A model generated the notes under the pieces. The model was given only the letters and a program-made list of their open reading frames with translations. It was not told where the DNA came from and made no database searches. Shown here one piece after another: positions 12,095-20,402 of a stretch of DNA of 64,000 nt. The first letter of the stretch is position 1, and each line of letters starts with the position of its first letter. Origin of the DNA: CAXMST01 sp963790085 (GTDB lineage Bacteria; Actinomycetota; Thermoleophilia; Solirubrobacterales; 70-9); contig CAWBNH010000013.1 in NCBI GenBank assembly GCA_963790085.1, positions 496,001 through 560,000 on the forward strand, given 5' to 3'. The position numbers and the translations under genes are program-made.

Positions 12095-13282
12095 ATGGCC
12101 CAGCGAATCTCAGTCGGGCTCTCCGGGGCGCCGAGCACGATCGACGCTTTCACCGAGGCGTCCGCCGTCGCACGCTCCGGCCTCGAGGGACCGCCCGACC
12201 TCTGTCTCGCGTTCGTCGGCTCCCACCACCTCCCCCGGCTGCCCGAGGCGATCACCGAGATCGAGGCCCGCCTGCAGCCGGGCGCGTTGATCGGCTGCGG
12301 CGCCGCCGGAGTCCTCGGCCCGAGCCGAGAGCTGGAGGACGGGCCGGGCGCCGTCGTCTGGGCGGCGGAGTTGCCCGGCGCCACGGTCGAGACCTTCGAG
12401 GTCGAGGGCGAGCCGGGCAGCGGACCGGATCAACTCGTCGGGATGCCGGCCGCCGCGGCGCCCGCCGACGCGATGCTGCTGTTGGTCGATCCCTATCGCT
12501 GCGCCGCGCCCGAGCTGCTCGAGCGGATCAACGCCGAGCGACCGGGTACGCCGGTTCTCGGTGGCCTCGCGAGCGCGATCGTCGACGGCGCCGGGGTCCT
12601 GCTTCGGGGCGGCGCCCGGGTCGAGGCCGGGGCGGTCGGGTGCCTGCTCGACGGCGTCGAGCTGCTGCCGTGCGTCTCGCAGGGGGCGGCGCCGGTCGGG
12701 CCGGAGATGGCGATCACGTCCGCCGAGGGAAACGTGATCCGGGAGCTCGCCTTCAAGCCGGCGCTGGAGCGGCTGGGCGAGGTGATCGCCGGCCTCGAGA
12801 GGGACGAGCGCCGCGAGGCCGCCGGCGGGATGCTGCTGGGGATCGTGATCGACGAGAACCGGCCCGAGCACGAGCGCGGCGACTTCCTCGTGCGCCCGCT
12901 CGTCGGCGCCGACCGCGAGTCTGGGGCGGTGGCGGTCGGCGAACGCGTCCGCGTCGGTCAGACGGTCCGCCTCCACGTTCGCGACGGGATCTCGGCCGAC
13001 GCCGACCTGCGGGAGGCGCTGGCGCTACAGGCCGGCGCGGTGGGCTCTGGTGGCGCCGCCGGGGCGCTGATGTTCACCTGCAACGGGCGCGGTCGGGACA
13101 TGTTCGGCGTCGCCGACCATGACGCCGATGCGGTCGAGGAGGTGCTCGCGGCGCCCGTCGGCGGCTTTTTCTGCGCGGGGGAGATCGGCCCGATCGGGGG
13201 CCGCAACTTCCTGCACGGATTCACGGCGACCCTGGCGGTGTTCGCAGGAGGGGCGAGCCCGGGCAGCGGCGCCGTCGAGTGA
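12095..13282 (+). CDS. FIST-domain sensory protein
   Basis: 395 aa. The sequence shows the FIST_N (about residues 5-220) and FIST_C (about 230-375) layout, with GCGAAGVLG near 67 and a GALMFTCNGRG block near 325 that is typical of FIST_C. FIST domains are thought to bind small ligands such as amino acids and are usually attached to signalling proteins; here the protein stands alone with no output domain. It is not in an obvious operon. A TACGGT hexamer 6 nt before the ATG suggests a leaderless message. Confidence 0.85.
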   Translation: MAQRISVGLSGAPSTIDAFTEASAVARSGLEGPPDLCLAFVGSHHLPRLPEAITEIEARLQPGALIGCGAAGVLGPSRELEDGPGAVVWAAELPGATVETFEVEGEPGSGPDQLVGMPAAAAPADAMLLLVDPYRCAAPELLERINAERPGTPVLGGLASAIVDGAGVLLRGGARVEAGAVGCLLDGVELLPCVSQGAAPVGPEMAITSAEGNVIRELAFKPALERLGEVIAGLERDERREAAGGMLLGIVIDENRPEHERGDFLVRPLVGADRESGAVAVGERVRVGQTVRLHVRDGISADADLREALALQAGAVGSGGAAGALMFTCNGRGRDMFGVADHDADAVEEVLAAPVGGFFCAGEIGPIGGRNFLHGFTATLAVFAGGASPGSGAVE

Positions 13283-13289
13283 CTGCGAA

Positions 13290-13295
13290 TACGCT
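13290..13295 (+). promoter_or_regulatory. -10 hexamer TACGCT for leaderless nadC
   Basis: TACGCT, 6 nt spacer, ATG at 13302. It is the same hexamer as in front of secA. Confidence 0.5.
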
Positions 13296-13301
13296 GCTGT
13301 G

Positions 13302-14153
13302 ATGAGCGACCCAAACGCGCTCGAGCTGCTCGTCTCACGGGCGCTAGAAGAGGACATCGGCGCCGCCGATCTGACGAGCGAGGCAACGGTGCCCGCCGGC
13401 AGCCGTGCCCGGGCGCGGATCGTGCAGAAGCAACCTGGCGTCGTCTACGGCCTCGAGGCGGCCGCCGAGGTGTTCCGCCAGGTCGGCGCCGACGAGCTCG
13501 ATGCCCTGCTGAGCGAGGGCGAGTGGCGGGACTCGATCCCGGCCGTGGTCGCCACGATCAGCGGGCCGGCACGGGCCCTGCTCGGCGCCGAGCGCGTCGC
13601 CCTGAACCTGCTCGGCCATCTCTCGGGCGTCGCGACGCTGACTGCCCGCTTCGTCGCCGCGGCTCGCGAGGCCGGTGGGCGGGCGACGATCCTCGACACT
13701 CGGAAGACGACCCCGGGCCTGCGGGCGCTCGAGAAAGCCGCCGTGCGCGCCGGTGGCGGACAGAGCCATCGCGCCGGCCTCTACGACGCGATTCTGATCA
13801 AGGAGAACCACATCGCTCTCGCCGGCGGCCTCGGTGCAGCGGTCGAGGCGGCGCGAGAGGCGCACCCGCGGTTGGCGATCGAGGTCGAGTGCCGCGATGC
13901 GGCGGAGGTCGAGGCGGCACTGGCCAGCGGTGCGCAGCGTCTGCTGCTCGACAACATGGACACCGCGGAGCTCGCTGCGGCCGTGGCCGTCCGGGACGCG
14001 GCCGGCTCCGAGGCGTCGCTCGAGGCCTCTGGAGGAGTCGATCTCGAACGGGTCGGCGCGATCGCGGCGACCGGTGTCGAGTTCATCTCGGTCGGGGCCC
14101 TGACCCACTCCGCTCCCAGCCTCGACCTCTCGATGCTGCTCGACCCCGCCTGA
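13302..14153 (+). CDS. nadC: Nicotinate-nucleotide pyrophosphorylase (carboxylating)
   Basis: 283 aa. It turns quinolinate and PRPP into nicotinate mononucleotide in NAD synthesis. Family landmarks are the LTSEATVP start, LNLLGHLSGVATLT, TILDTRKTTPGLR with substrate-binding basic residues, HRAGLYDAILIKENHI, and the C-terminal LEASGGVDLERV and FISVGALTHSA. The frame is open further upstream, but the ATG at 13302 gives the family length and has TACGCT 6 nt before it. The partner nadA is 1 kb downstream, separated by convergent mutM; nadB is not in the window. Confidence 0.96.
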   Translation: MSDPNALELLVSRALEEDIGAADLTSEATVPAGSRARARIVQKQPGVVYGLEAAAEVFRQVGADELDALLSEGEWRDSIPAVVATISGPARALLGAERVALNLLGHLSGVATLTARFVAAAREAGGRATILDTRKTTPGLRALEKAAVRAGGGQSHRAGLYDAILIKENHIALAGGLGAAVEAAREAHPRLAIEVECRDAAEVEAALASGAQRLLLDNMDTAELAAAVAVRDAAGSEASLEASGGVDLERVGAIAATGVEFISVGALTHSAPSLDLSMLLDPA

Positions 14154-14158
14154 GACGC

Positions 14159-15016
14159 CTATTTCAAGAGCCGCGAGAGCCGGCGGTCCGCGAAGCGCCT
14201 GCCGCCGTTCTGCTCGGCCGGGCAGTAGCAGGTGACGTGCTCGGAGTAGTGGATCGCGGCGATCTCATCGCCGCATCGAGGGCAGGGCTCCCCCTCGCGT
14301 CGGTGCACCTGAAGCGGCATCGGCATCTTGTCGGGAATCGTCTCGCCGATCACCCGCTCGTAGTGCTCAACCGCGTCGCCGAGCACGGCCAGCGCGGTCC
14401 GCAGTCGCTCGAGCTCCTCGGCGTTGAGCTCTGCCCCCTTCTTGAACGGCGAGAGCTTCGCCTGCCAGAGGATCTCGTCGACCCACGAGCGCCCGATCCC
14501 GGCGATCGTGCGCTGGTCGCGCAGCAGCGGATGCAGGTGTCGCGGTTGATCCAGCGCTCGCCCGAGCTCCGCGGTCGCCGGGGCGGGCCAGGCCTCCGGG
14601 CCGAGCGTCTCGACCATCTCCTCGTGCTCGACCCGCGCGGCCGGCAGCAGCTTGCCCCAGGCCCGCTGCTTGGTGCCGAACTCGCGCAGGCGCAGCTCGC
14701 GGCCGTCATCGATCCGGATCAGGATCCGCGAGCGCCGGTCGCGGGCTGAGGCGTGTCGCTCGAACAGCTGCAGGCGACCGGCCGACATCATGTGGAAGAG
14801 GATCGCCAGCTTCCCGTCGGCCGACTCGAGCTCGACCAGCGGCATCTTCCCGATTCGCGTGACGCCTGCGATCTCGGCGCCCGCGATGCTGTCGAGCGGC
14901 GGCTCGACGCTCTTCAACGCGACCATGCCCGGGGCCAGCGCAGAGGCGATCCTCGCCCCCCGCAGGGCAGCGTCGAGGCGGCGGGCGGTGATCTCGACCT
15001 CGGGTAGCTCGGGCAT
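14159..15016 (-). CDS. mutM: Formamidopyrimidine-DNA glycosylase (Fpg/Nei family)
   Basis: 285 aa. It is a base-excision glycosylase/AP lyase for oxidised purines or pyrimidines. After Met removal the N-terminus is PELPEVE, giving the catalytic Pro1 and Glu2. H2TH motif residues (IAGIGRSWVDEILWQAKLSP) and a C-terminal zinc-finger-like segment are present. The first pair CPRC is normal, but the second reads CYCPAEQ: the last canonical Cys is Glu, with an extra Cys two residues before the third ligand. Convergent with nadC (5-bp gap). The Fpg versus Nei substrate split cannot be settled from sequence alone. Confidence 0.92.
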   Translation of the reverse strand: MPELPEVEITARRLDAALRGARIASALAPGMVALKSVEPPLDSIAGAEIAGVTRIGKMPLVELESADGKLAILFHMMSAGRLQLFERHASARDRRSRILIRIDDGRELRLREFGTKQRAWGKLLPAARVEHEEMVETLGPEAWPAPATAELGRALDQPRHLHPLLRDQRTIAGIGRSWVDEILWQAKLSPFKKGAELNAEELERLRTALAVLGDAVEHYERVIGETIPDKMPMPLQVHRREGEPCPRCGDEIAAIHYSEHVTCYCPAEQNGGRRFADRRLSRLLK

Positions 15017-15179
15017 CGACCCGAGAGTAGTCCGCCGCGGCCGGCGGAGACCGAGATCGGGTCGTCGAGACGGGCCTCGGCGCCCGGTAGACTTGGGTCC
15101 GGTTCATTCGCCCGACCGCCCGAGGACGGCTGGCGAACATAAGCGAAAGCTCCCCGAGATGGGGCGAAAGGCCAACCCG

Positions 15180-16211
15180 ATGCAGGAGCTCCCGACAGTC
15201 CAGCCACCGCCGGTATCCGAGCTCTCCGGCCAGGAGATCGCCGATCTGACCGCCGAGGTCAGGGCGCTCGCCGAGGAGCGCGACGCCGTCATCCTCGCCC
15301 ACAACTACCAGCTCCCCGAGCTCCAGGACCTCGCGGACTACGTCGGCGACTCGCTCGGTCTATCGCGGGCGGCGGCCGCTTCGGACGCCTCCGTGATCGC
15401 TTTCTGCGGCGTCCACTTCATGGCTGAGACCGCGTCGATTCTCTCGCCCGAGAAGACCGTGCTGATTCCCGACCTCGACGCCGGCTGCTCGCTCGCGGAT
15501 TCGATCGACGCCGACCAGCTTCGCGCCTGGAAGGCGGAGCACCCGGGCGCGCTCGTCGTCATGTACGTCAACACCTCCGCCGAGGTCAAGGCTGAGACCG
15601 ACTACTGCTGCACCTCCTCGAACGCGGTTGGGGTCGTCGAGCACATCTGGGCCGAGCATGGAGCCGCGCAGGAGATCCTCTTCGGCCCAGACATGTGGCT
15701 CGGGGCCTTCGTCGAGCGCGAGACGGGCATCCACGAGGACCCCGAGCGTCGCGCGCGTTTCCACATCTGGGACGGCGAGTGCCACGTTCACGCCGGGATC
15801 CGGCCGGACGACATCAACCGCACCAGGGCCGAAAACCCCGAGGCCGAGTTCCTGATCCATCCCGAGTGCGGCTGCGTGACGCAGGTGATGGAGTACGTCG
15901 CCGCCGGAGACGTCGATCCCGAGGGCGTGCACATGCTCTCGACCTCGGGGATGCTCAAGCACGTCTCCGAGCACCCGCAGGGGTCGTTCATCGTCGCCAC
16001 CGAGACGGGGATGCTCCATCCTCTGCACAAGTCCGCGCCGGACGCGACTTTGATCGAGGCCAACCGGATGGCCTACTGCAAGTACATGAAGATGATCACG
16101 CTGCCGAAGCTGCGCGACTGCCTGCGCGACCTCGGGCCCGAGGTCAAGGTCGACGAGGCGGTCGCCGAGCGGGCGCGCCTGCCGATCGAGCGGATGGTCG
16201 CGATCGGCTGA
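15180..16211 (+). CDS. nadA: Quinolinate synthase
   Basis: 343 aa from the ATG at 15180 (AAAGG 8 nt upstream); an in-frame ATG at 15159 is possible. It condenses iminoaspartate with DHAP to form quinolinate using a [4Fe-4S] cluster. Visible are AHNYQLPELQDLADYVGDSL, the GCSLA (C103), HPECGC (C230/C232) and MAYCKYMKM (C300) cysteine blocks that are the likely cluster ligands, and the late TETGMLHPL. A GTAGACT promoter-like hexamer near 15085 would give a leader of about 80-90 nt. Confidence 0.95.
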   Translation: MQELPTVQPPPVSELSGQEIADLTAEVRALAEERDAVILAHNYQLPELQDLADYVGDSLGLSRAAAASDASVIAFCGVHFMAETASILSPEKTVLIPDLDAGCSLADSIDADQLRAWKAEHPGALVVMYVNTSAEVKAETDYCCTSSNAVGVVEHIWAEHGAAQEILFGPDMWLGAFVERETGIHEDPERRARFHIWDGECHVHAGIRPDDINRTRAENPEAEFLIHPECGCVTQVMEYVAAGDVDPEGVHMLSTSGMLKHVSEHPQGSFIVATETGMLHPLHKSAPDATLIEANRMAYCKYMKMITLPKLRDCLRDLGPEVKVDEAVAERARLPIERMVAIG

Positions 16212-16234
16212 CCCCGAGTCGGCCGCGAGCTCCG

Positions 16235-16564
16235 ATGACTCCGCTCGAGGGCCTGCTTGAGCGCGACGGCGCCGGCTGCGTCTGGTGCGGGCGGGAGCTG
16301 TGGCGCTCTGACCTGACGGTCGAGCACCTCTGCCCACGCTCGCGGCGTGGCAGCTCCGCGCCGGAGAACCTGTTGGTCGCCTGCCGTGACTGCAACCACA
16401 CGCGCCGATCCCGCGCCGCCGTCGCCTTCGCGACTCAGCGTGAGCGCTGCGGCTTCGAGCCGCGATGGCCGCTGCTCGGCCGAGCGCTCGAGCGCCTCGC
16501 AGGCTCGGCGCGGCGACCGCATCGCGAGTACGGGCGCGCCCAGCTCCGCCATCTGAGCGGCTGA
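16235..16564 (+). CDS. HNH endonuclease-like protein
   Basis: 109 aa. Two zinc-type CxxC pairs (CVWCG near 15-19 and CRDCNH near 50) flank a VEHLCPRSRRGSS segment holding the HNH histidine, then an asparagine-containing ENLLVACRDCNHTR block. This is the small stand-alone HNH form found widely in actinobacteria; its target is unknown. It lies 23 bp after nadA on the same strand. Confidence 0.8.
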   Translation: MTPLEGLLERDGAGCVWCGRELWRSDLTVEHLCPRSRRGSSAPENLLVACRDCNHTRRSRAAVAFATQRERCGFEPRWPLLGRALERLAGSARRPHREYGRAQLRHLSG

Positions 16565-16624
16565 GCCGCACTGAGCGCAACCCCCGGGCGACGTCCGGCT
16601 GCTGCTTCCGGGTCCGCTCCCGGC

Positions 16625-16630
16625 TATTTT
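16625..16630 (+). promoter_or_regulatory. -10 hexamer TATTTT for the MauE-like operon
   Basis: TATTTT, 6 nt spacer, ATG at 16637, no Shine-Dalgarno sequence. The site lies in a local AT patch of an otherwise GC-rich intergenic region and would drive the whole three-gene cluster. Confidence 0.5.
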
Positions 16631-16636
16631 CTCAGC

Positions 16637-17539
16637 ATGATCGAGGTCGCAGCACGGTTGATCCTCGCCGGGGTGCTGGCGGCGGCGGCGGGCGCGAAGC
16701 TCGCTCGGCCCCGTGCGAGCAGCGCGGCGATGGCGACCTACGGCTTCCGGCGTCCGGCCGGCCAGTGGATCGCCTGGGGCTTCGCGGTGCTCGCCGAGTC
16801 GGGGCTGGCGGTCGGCGTCGCCGCGGGGTCCGACGCCGCCGCCTACGGTGCCGCTGCGCTGATGCTGTTGTTTGCGGCGACGCTGGGCTCGGCCCTGCTC
16901 GAGGGCAAGGCCGGCGCCCCGTGCGCCTGCTTCGGGCCGCGCTCGACCGTGCACCCGCTCGCCGTGGCGCGCAACCTCGGGCTGGCGGCTGCGTTCGCGG
17001 TCCTGCCCGCTCTGCCGGCCGGGTCGCCGACGACCGATGAGTGGCTCGCCCTCGGACTTGCCGTCGCGCTGCTCGCTTGCGCGGGCCTGACGATCGCGCT
17101 GCTCGCGCTCGCCCGCGAGGTCGGGATGCTGCGGCTGCGCCTCGGCCCCTCCTCCGCGCTCGAGGTATCGCACGAGGGGCCCGAGCTCGGTGGCCGCGTC
17201 GCGCTGATCGAGCGCTTCCGGCTCGACCGGCGGACCGAGCTCGCGGTTGCCGTCTTCACCTCGGTCGGATGCCACGTCTGCCGGGCGCTCGCTCCGGCGG
17301 TCGACTCGCTTCGGTCGGAGCCTTCACTGGCGGTTCTCAGCTTCGAGGAGAGCGCCGACTCCGATGCCTGGGAGAGCCTCGCGATCCCCGGCGCGCCCTA
17401 CGCTCTCGCGATCGAGCCGGACGGGACGGTTACGGCCAAGGGCACGTTCAACAACCTCGCGCAGCTCGAGAGCATCATCGCGACGGCCGAGCGGCGCCGG
17501 GCCGAGCGTCGCAGGGTGGAGGCCACGCTCGGTGCCTGA
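16637..17539 (+). CDS. MauE/DoxX-like membrane protein fused to a MauD-like thioredoxin domain
   Basis: 300 aa. Residues 1-160 contain four or so hydrophobic helices of the MauE/DoxX redox-associated type with a CACFG motif (C96, C98) after the third helix. Residues about 185-285 form a thioredoxin-like domain with CHVC (C212-C215) and a later cis-Pro-type IPGAPYALAI. In methylamine-utilisation clusters MauE and MauD are separate proteins needed for disulfide formation in the MADH light chain; here they are joined. The next gene starts 8 nt inside this one. A TATTTT hexamer ends 6 nt before the ATG. Confidence 0.85.
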   Translation: MIEVAARLILAGVLAAAAGAKLARPRASSAAMATYGFRRPAGQWIAWGFAVLAESGLAVGVAAGSDAAAYGAAALMLLFAATLGSALLEGKAGAPCACFGPRSTVHPLAVARNLGLAAAFAVLPALPAGSPTTDEWLALGLAVALLACAGLTIALLALAREVGMLRLRLGPSSALEVSHEGPELGGRVALIERFRLDRRTELAVAVFTSVGCHVCRALAPAVDSLRSEPSLAVLSFEESADSDAWESLAIPGAPYALAIEPDGTVTAKGTFNNLAQLESIIATAERRRAERRRVEATLGA

Positions 17540-18143
17540 GCGGGCGCCGGCGGGCGACGAGCGAACCGGGGTCGAGCGCACGATCGATGGGCTCGCGGCG
17601 GGCAGCTCGCGTCGCGGCTTCCTGGCCAAGGTGAGCGCTGCGATCGCGGCGCTGACCGCCGGCGGCGCGGCAGCGAGGCTGGTCGCCCCGGGCGAGGCCG
17701 ACGGCTTTCACTTCTGCGGCCACATCTACACCACCGACTCCTGCCCGCACCCGCTCGGCCCGGCGCTTCCCCGGATCGACCGAGCCGGCTATCCGCTGCG
17801 GCCCAAGGACGGCCGGCCGATCGACAACCTCGGGCGTCTGGTCAACAAGCGCGGGGAGCCGATCGCCGAGCGCGGCGGCGCCCTGCGCGACCCCGACGGC
17901 CGGCCGATGCCGCCGGCGCCACGGACGAAGGTCTGCGAGGAGGGAGTCCAGCGTGAGTTCGGGCTCAAGACCTGGGTCGACGGAGGCTGGTACCGCTGTT
18001 GCGGGGGTCAGGTCCGAAAGCTCGTCGACTGCTGCTCCTACAACGACAAGCGGATCAACGGGGACCAGGCGCTTGAGGGGTACTGCTTCCGCGGCCGCAA
18101 GGTCTTCTGCGTCATGTACTTCGACACCAAGGTGCCCTGCTGA
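17532..18143 (+). CDS. Tat-exported cysteine-rich protein resembling methylamine dehydrogenase light chain
   Basis: 203 aa from a GTG at 17532 that overlaps the preceding stop. A twin-arginine signal (SSRRGFLAK, R27-R28, then a hydrophobic Ala-rich stretch) precedes a mature domain with ten cysteines and only two tryptophans (W148, W153). By eye against the remembered Paracoccus MauA, TWV (W148) lines up with the SWV of Trp57, VDCCSYN (D166) with RDCCGYN of catalytic Asp76, and GYCF (Y184) with IWCF of Trp108. So one TTQ Trp and the Asp are kept and the second TTQ Trp is Tyr. Enzymatic activity is not shown. The stop shares a base with the next ATG. Confidence 0.75.
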   Translation: MPERAPAGDERTGVERTIDGLAAGSSRRGFLAKVSAAIAALTAGGAAARLVAPGEADGFHFCGHIYTTDSCPHPLGPALPRIDRAGYPLRPKDGRPIDNLGRLVNKRGEPIAERGGALRDPDGRPMPPAPRTKVCEEGVQREFGLKTWVDGGWYRCCGGQVRKLVDCCSYNDKRINGDQALEGYCFRGRKVFCVMYFDTKVPC

Positions 18144-19558
18144 TGGAGCCGCTGCTCGCTGCCCTGGCCGCCGCCGCACTCCTGATCGGCGCGACCGGGA
18201 CCTGGTCGCCCTGCGGCTTCTCGATGATCGAGACGATCGGGCCTACCGGCCACACCGGGGGCCTGCGGACGACGCTCGCCGCCTCCGCCACCTTCGTCCC
18301 GTTCGCGCTGCTTGGCGGCTCGATCACGTTCCTGCTGTTGGCCCTGCTCGGCGACCTGCTCGGCGCCTCCGGGCCCGCCGGCTACGTGCTCGCGGCCGCC
18401 CTGGCGATCGCCGCCGCCGCGGCGGAGGCGCGAGGTCTGCGAATCGTGCCCCAGGTTCGTCGCCAGCTTCCCGTCGCCTGGCGCTCACGCCTGCCGATGC
18501 CGCTCGCCGCCGCCGGCTACGGGGTCCTGCTCGGCCTCGGCTTCACGACCTTCGTCCTCAGCTACGGGGTCTGGGCGCTGATGGGCATCGTCCTGCTGGT
18601 CGCCGACCCGGTGGCCGGGCTCGTCGTCGGGATCGCGTTCGGTGTCGGGCGGGCGCTGCCGATCGTCCTGCTCGCTCCGCTGGCCGACCGGCCGGCGGGC
18701 GAGCGCGCCTGCGAGGCGATGGCGCTGCGGCCGGGCCTCTACCGGGGAGCGCGGCTCGGCGATGCCGGGGCGCTGGCGCTCGTCGCCACGGTCCTGATCG
18801 GAGGCGCCGGGGCCGAGGCCGCCCGCAAGGAGGTCCCGCGGGCCTCGGATCCATCCGCGGCCGGCCCCGCGCTCGTCTACGAGCGCAGCGACGGCAGGGG
18901 GGAGTTGCGCCGCGCCGATGGCGGCAGCGAACGGCTCGAGGGTTCCGATCCGGCAACCGGGGGCCCCTGGGTCGCGCTCGCGCGGAAGGGGAGGATCTCG
19001 ATCCTCGATCGCGAGACGATGGACGTCGCGGGCTCGCTGCCCGCCGCCGGCGTCGACGCGATCGCGGTGACCAGGGGGTGGGTCGCCTATCGGGTCCACC
19101 GCCGGCACCGGGACCGGCTCCTGGTCACAGAGCTGGACGCCGGGGGATCGCCGGGGGCGACCCGCAAGCTGGCGAAGGTGAAGCGGCCGCAGCAGCTCAG
19201 CCGGCCGTCGATCGAGGGCGGTCGGTTGGTCGTCGCCGTCGCCCGCTCCGGCCGCAGCGAGCTCGTCCGCTATGAGCTTCGGGGTGATCGGCGACCGCGC
19301 CGACGGACCCTGATCTCGACCAGGACCGCGGCACTGACCGGGCCCTCGATCGCCGGCAAGAAGGTCGCCTACGTACGGACCACGGCGAGGCGTCAGACGC
19401 TGCGGATCAAGGGCCCGGGCGGTGGCAAGGGGAGGGCCGTCTACCGGCGCCGCGGCGGCCCGCCGACGCTGTGGACGACCGCGATCAGCGGCAACCGCGT
19501 GCTCGTCACCCTCGTCCGCCGCGGGGGCGGCTCGAAGATCATCAGCGTCCCGCGTTAG
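18143..19558 (+). CDS. CcdA/DsbD-like membrane protein fused to a C-terminal propeller-like domain
   Basis: 471 aa. About residues 1-230 are six hydrophobic helices starting with GTWSPCGFSM (C24), the CcdA-like electron conduit that passes reducing equivalents across the membrane. After the last helix, residues 235-471 form a soluble region with about five repeats of the type S-P-x-I-x-G-x-R/K-V-x-Y/V followed by beta-rich segments, suggesting a partial beta-propeller outside the cell. The ATG shares its A with the TGA of the Tat protein. With the two upstream genes it forms a coupled redox cluster. The two overlapping stop codons at 19555-19558 mark convergence with the next gene. Confidence 0.75.
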   Translation: MEPLLAALAAAALLIGATGTWSPCGFSMIETIGPTGHTGGLRTTLAASATFVPFALLGGSITFLLLALLGDLLGASGPAGYVLAAALAIAAAAAEARGLRIVPQVRRQLPVAWRSRLPMPLAAAGYGVLLGLGFTTFVLSYGVWALMGIVLLVADPVAGLVVGIAFGVGRALPIVLLAPLADRPAGERACEAMALRPGLYRGARLGDAGALALVATVLIGGAGAEAARKEVPRASDPSAAGPALVYERSDGRGELRRADGGSERLEGSDPATGGPWVALARKGRISILDRETMDVAGSLPAAGVDAIAVTRGWVAYRVHRRHRDRLLVTELDAGGSPGATRKLAKVKRPQQLSRPSIEGGRLVVAVARSGRSELVRYELRGDRRPRRRTLISTRTAALTGPSIAGKKVAYVRTTARRQTLRIKGPGGGKGRAVYRRRGGPPTLWTTAISGNRVLVTLVRRGGGSKIISVPR

Positions 19559-20319
19559 CCACCAGCCGAGAAGCCGGGCGGCGGGGCGATCACCTCAGGG
19601 GGCACATCCGGCTTGCCGACCGCCCGCCAGAGAGCCGCGCTCGCCTTCAGCAGCTGGTAGCGCCCGTCGACCGGGCGCAGGTAGGCGACGTCGCTCTCGA
19701 TCGACGGCTGCTCGCGATCGCGGAAGCGAGTGACGATCGTCGCCGTCACCTGCACCCCGAGCGCCTTCCCGATCAGGGCCGACTCGAATCCGCTGAGGAT
19801 CGTCTCCTCCCAGACCGGGAAGCCGCGGCGGTCGGCGAAGCCGATCGACGAGCTGACCCGGCGGCCGCAGCTGCCCTCCTTGATCGGCGGCCGCAGCCGC
19901 CGTTCGACGCCGGGCGCGATCAGCCGGCAGAGCCGGCCACCGTTCCGGTCGTTGATCGCCGCGATGTAGCTGCGGTATGCGCGCTGGGCTCGCTTCGCGG
20001 CGATCCGCTCGAGGCGTTCCCTCGAGCGCGGCTCGGGCGGCTCCGGCTGGCGCGGCGATTGGTCGCTCGGCCCGACCGCACCGGTGCCGACCTCGGGTTC
20101 GAGCGGAGGCTGCTGCCGGGCGCGGTCCTCGCCGGCCGAGCCGGGGCTCTGCGGATCGTCGCCTCCGGCCAGCAGTAGCCAGAGCAGCCCGCTGATCGCG
20201 GCGGCGGCCACGCCGGCCCAGATCCAGCCGCTACCTCGTCCGCTCGACACCCGCCGGACAGTAGAGGCAAGCTCCGCGAACCCGGATTTTGCGGATCTCG
20301 GGGCCCCCGAATCCGTCAC
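19555..20319 (-). CDS. Membrane-anchored protein of unknown function
   Basis: 254 aa from a GTG with AGGGGAGGAG upstream. A basic N-terminus is followed by one transmembrane helix (about residues 32-50), a disordered Pro/Glu/Ser linker (about 52-105), then a folded domain beginning ERIAAKRAQRAYRSYIAAINDR that resembles the NTF2/SnoaL-like lipoprotein-type domains of actinobacteria, with two cysteines (CRLI, SCGRR) that may pair. I do not recognise a function. Its stop overlaps that of the CcdA-like gene. Confidence 0.7.
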   Translation of the reverse strand: MTDSGAPRSAKSGFAELASTVRRVSSGRGSGWIWAGVAAAAISGLLWLLLAGGDDPQSPGSAGEDRARQQPPLEPEVGTGAVGPSDQSPRQPEPPEPRSRERLERIAAKRAQRAYRSYIAAINDRNGGRLCRLIAPGVERRLRPPIKEGSCGRRVSSSIGFADRRGFPVWEETILSGFESALIGKALGVQVTATIVTRFRDREQPSIESDVAYLRPVDGRYQLLKASAALWRAVGKPDVPPEVIAPPPGFSAGG

Positions 20320-20389
20320 GCTCCTCCCCTAGATTGGCCGGCGTGGCAGCCCCCGCCCGCTCACAGTCCCGGCACGATCTCCCGGCCTC

Positions 20390-20395
20390 TATCCT
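20390..20395 (+). promoter_or_regulatory. -10 hexamer TATCCT before the split transketolase
   Basis: TATCCT, 7 nt, GTG 20403. A second hexamer, TAGATT at 20330-20335, stands 7 nt before an in-frame GTG at 20343, so two leaderless starts are possible. Confidence 0.4.
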
Positions 20396-20402
20396 CGCCC
20401 GC

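Noticed and set aside
17532..18143. Calling the Tat protein a true TTQ methylamine dehydrogenase light chain
   Set aside because: The second TTQ Trp is replaced by Tyr and neither MauG nor a separate heavy chain is nearby.
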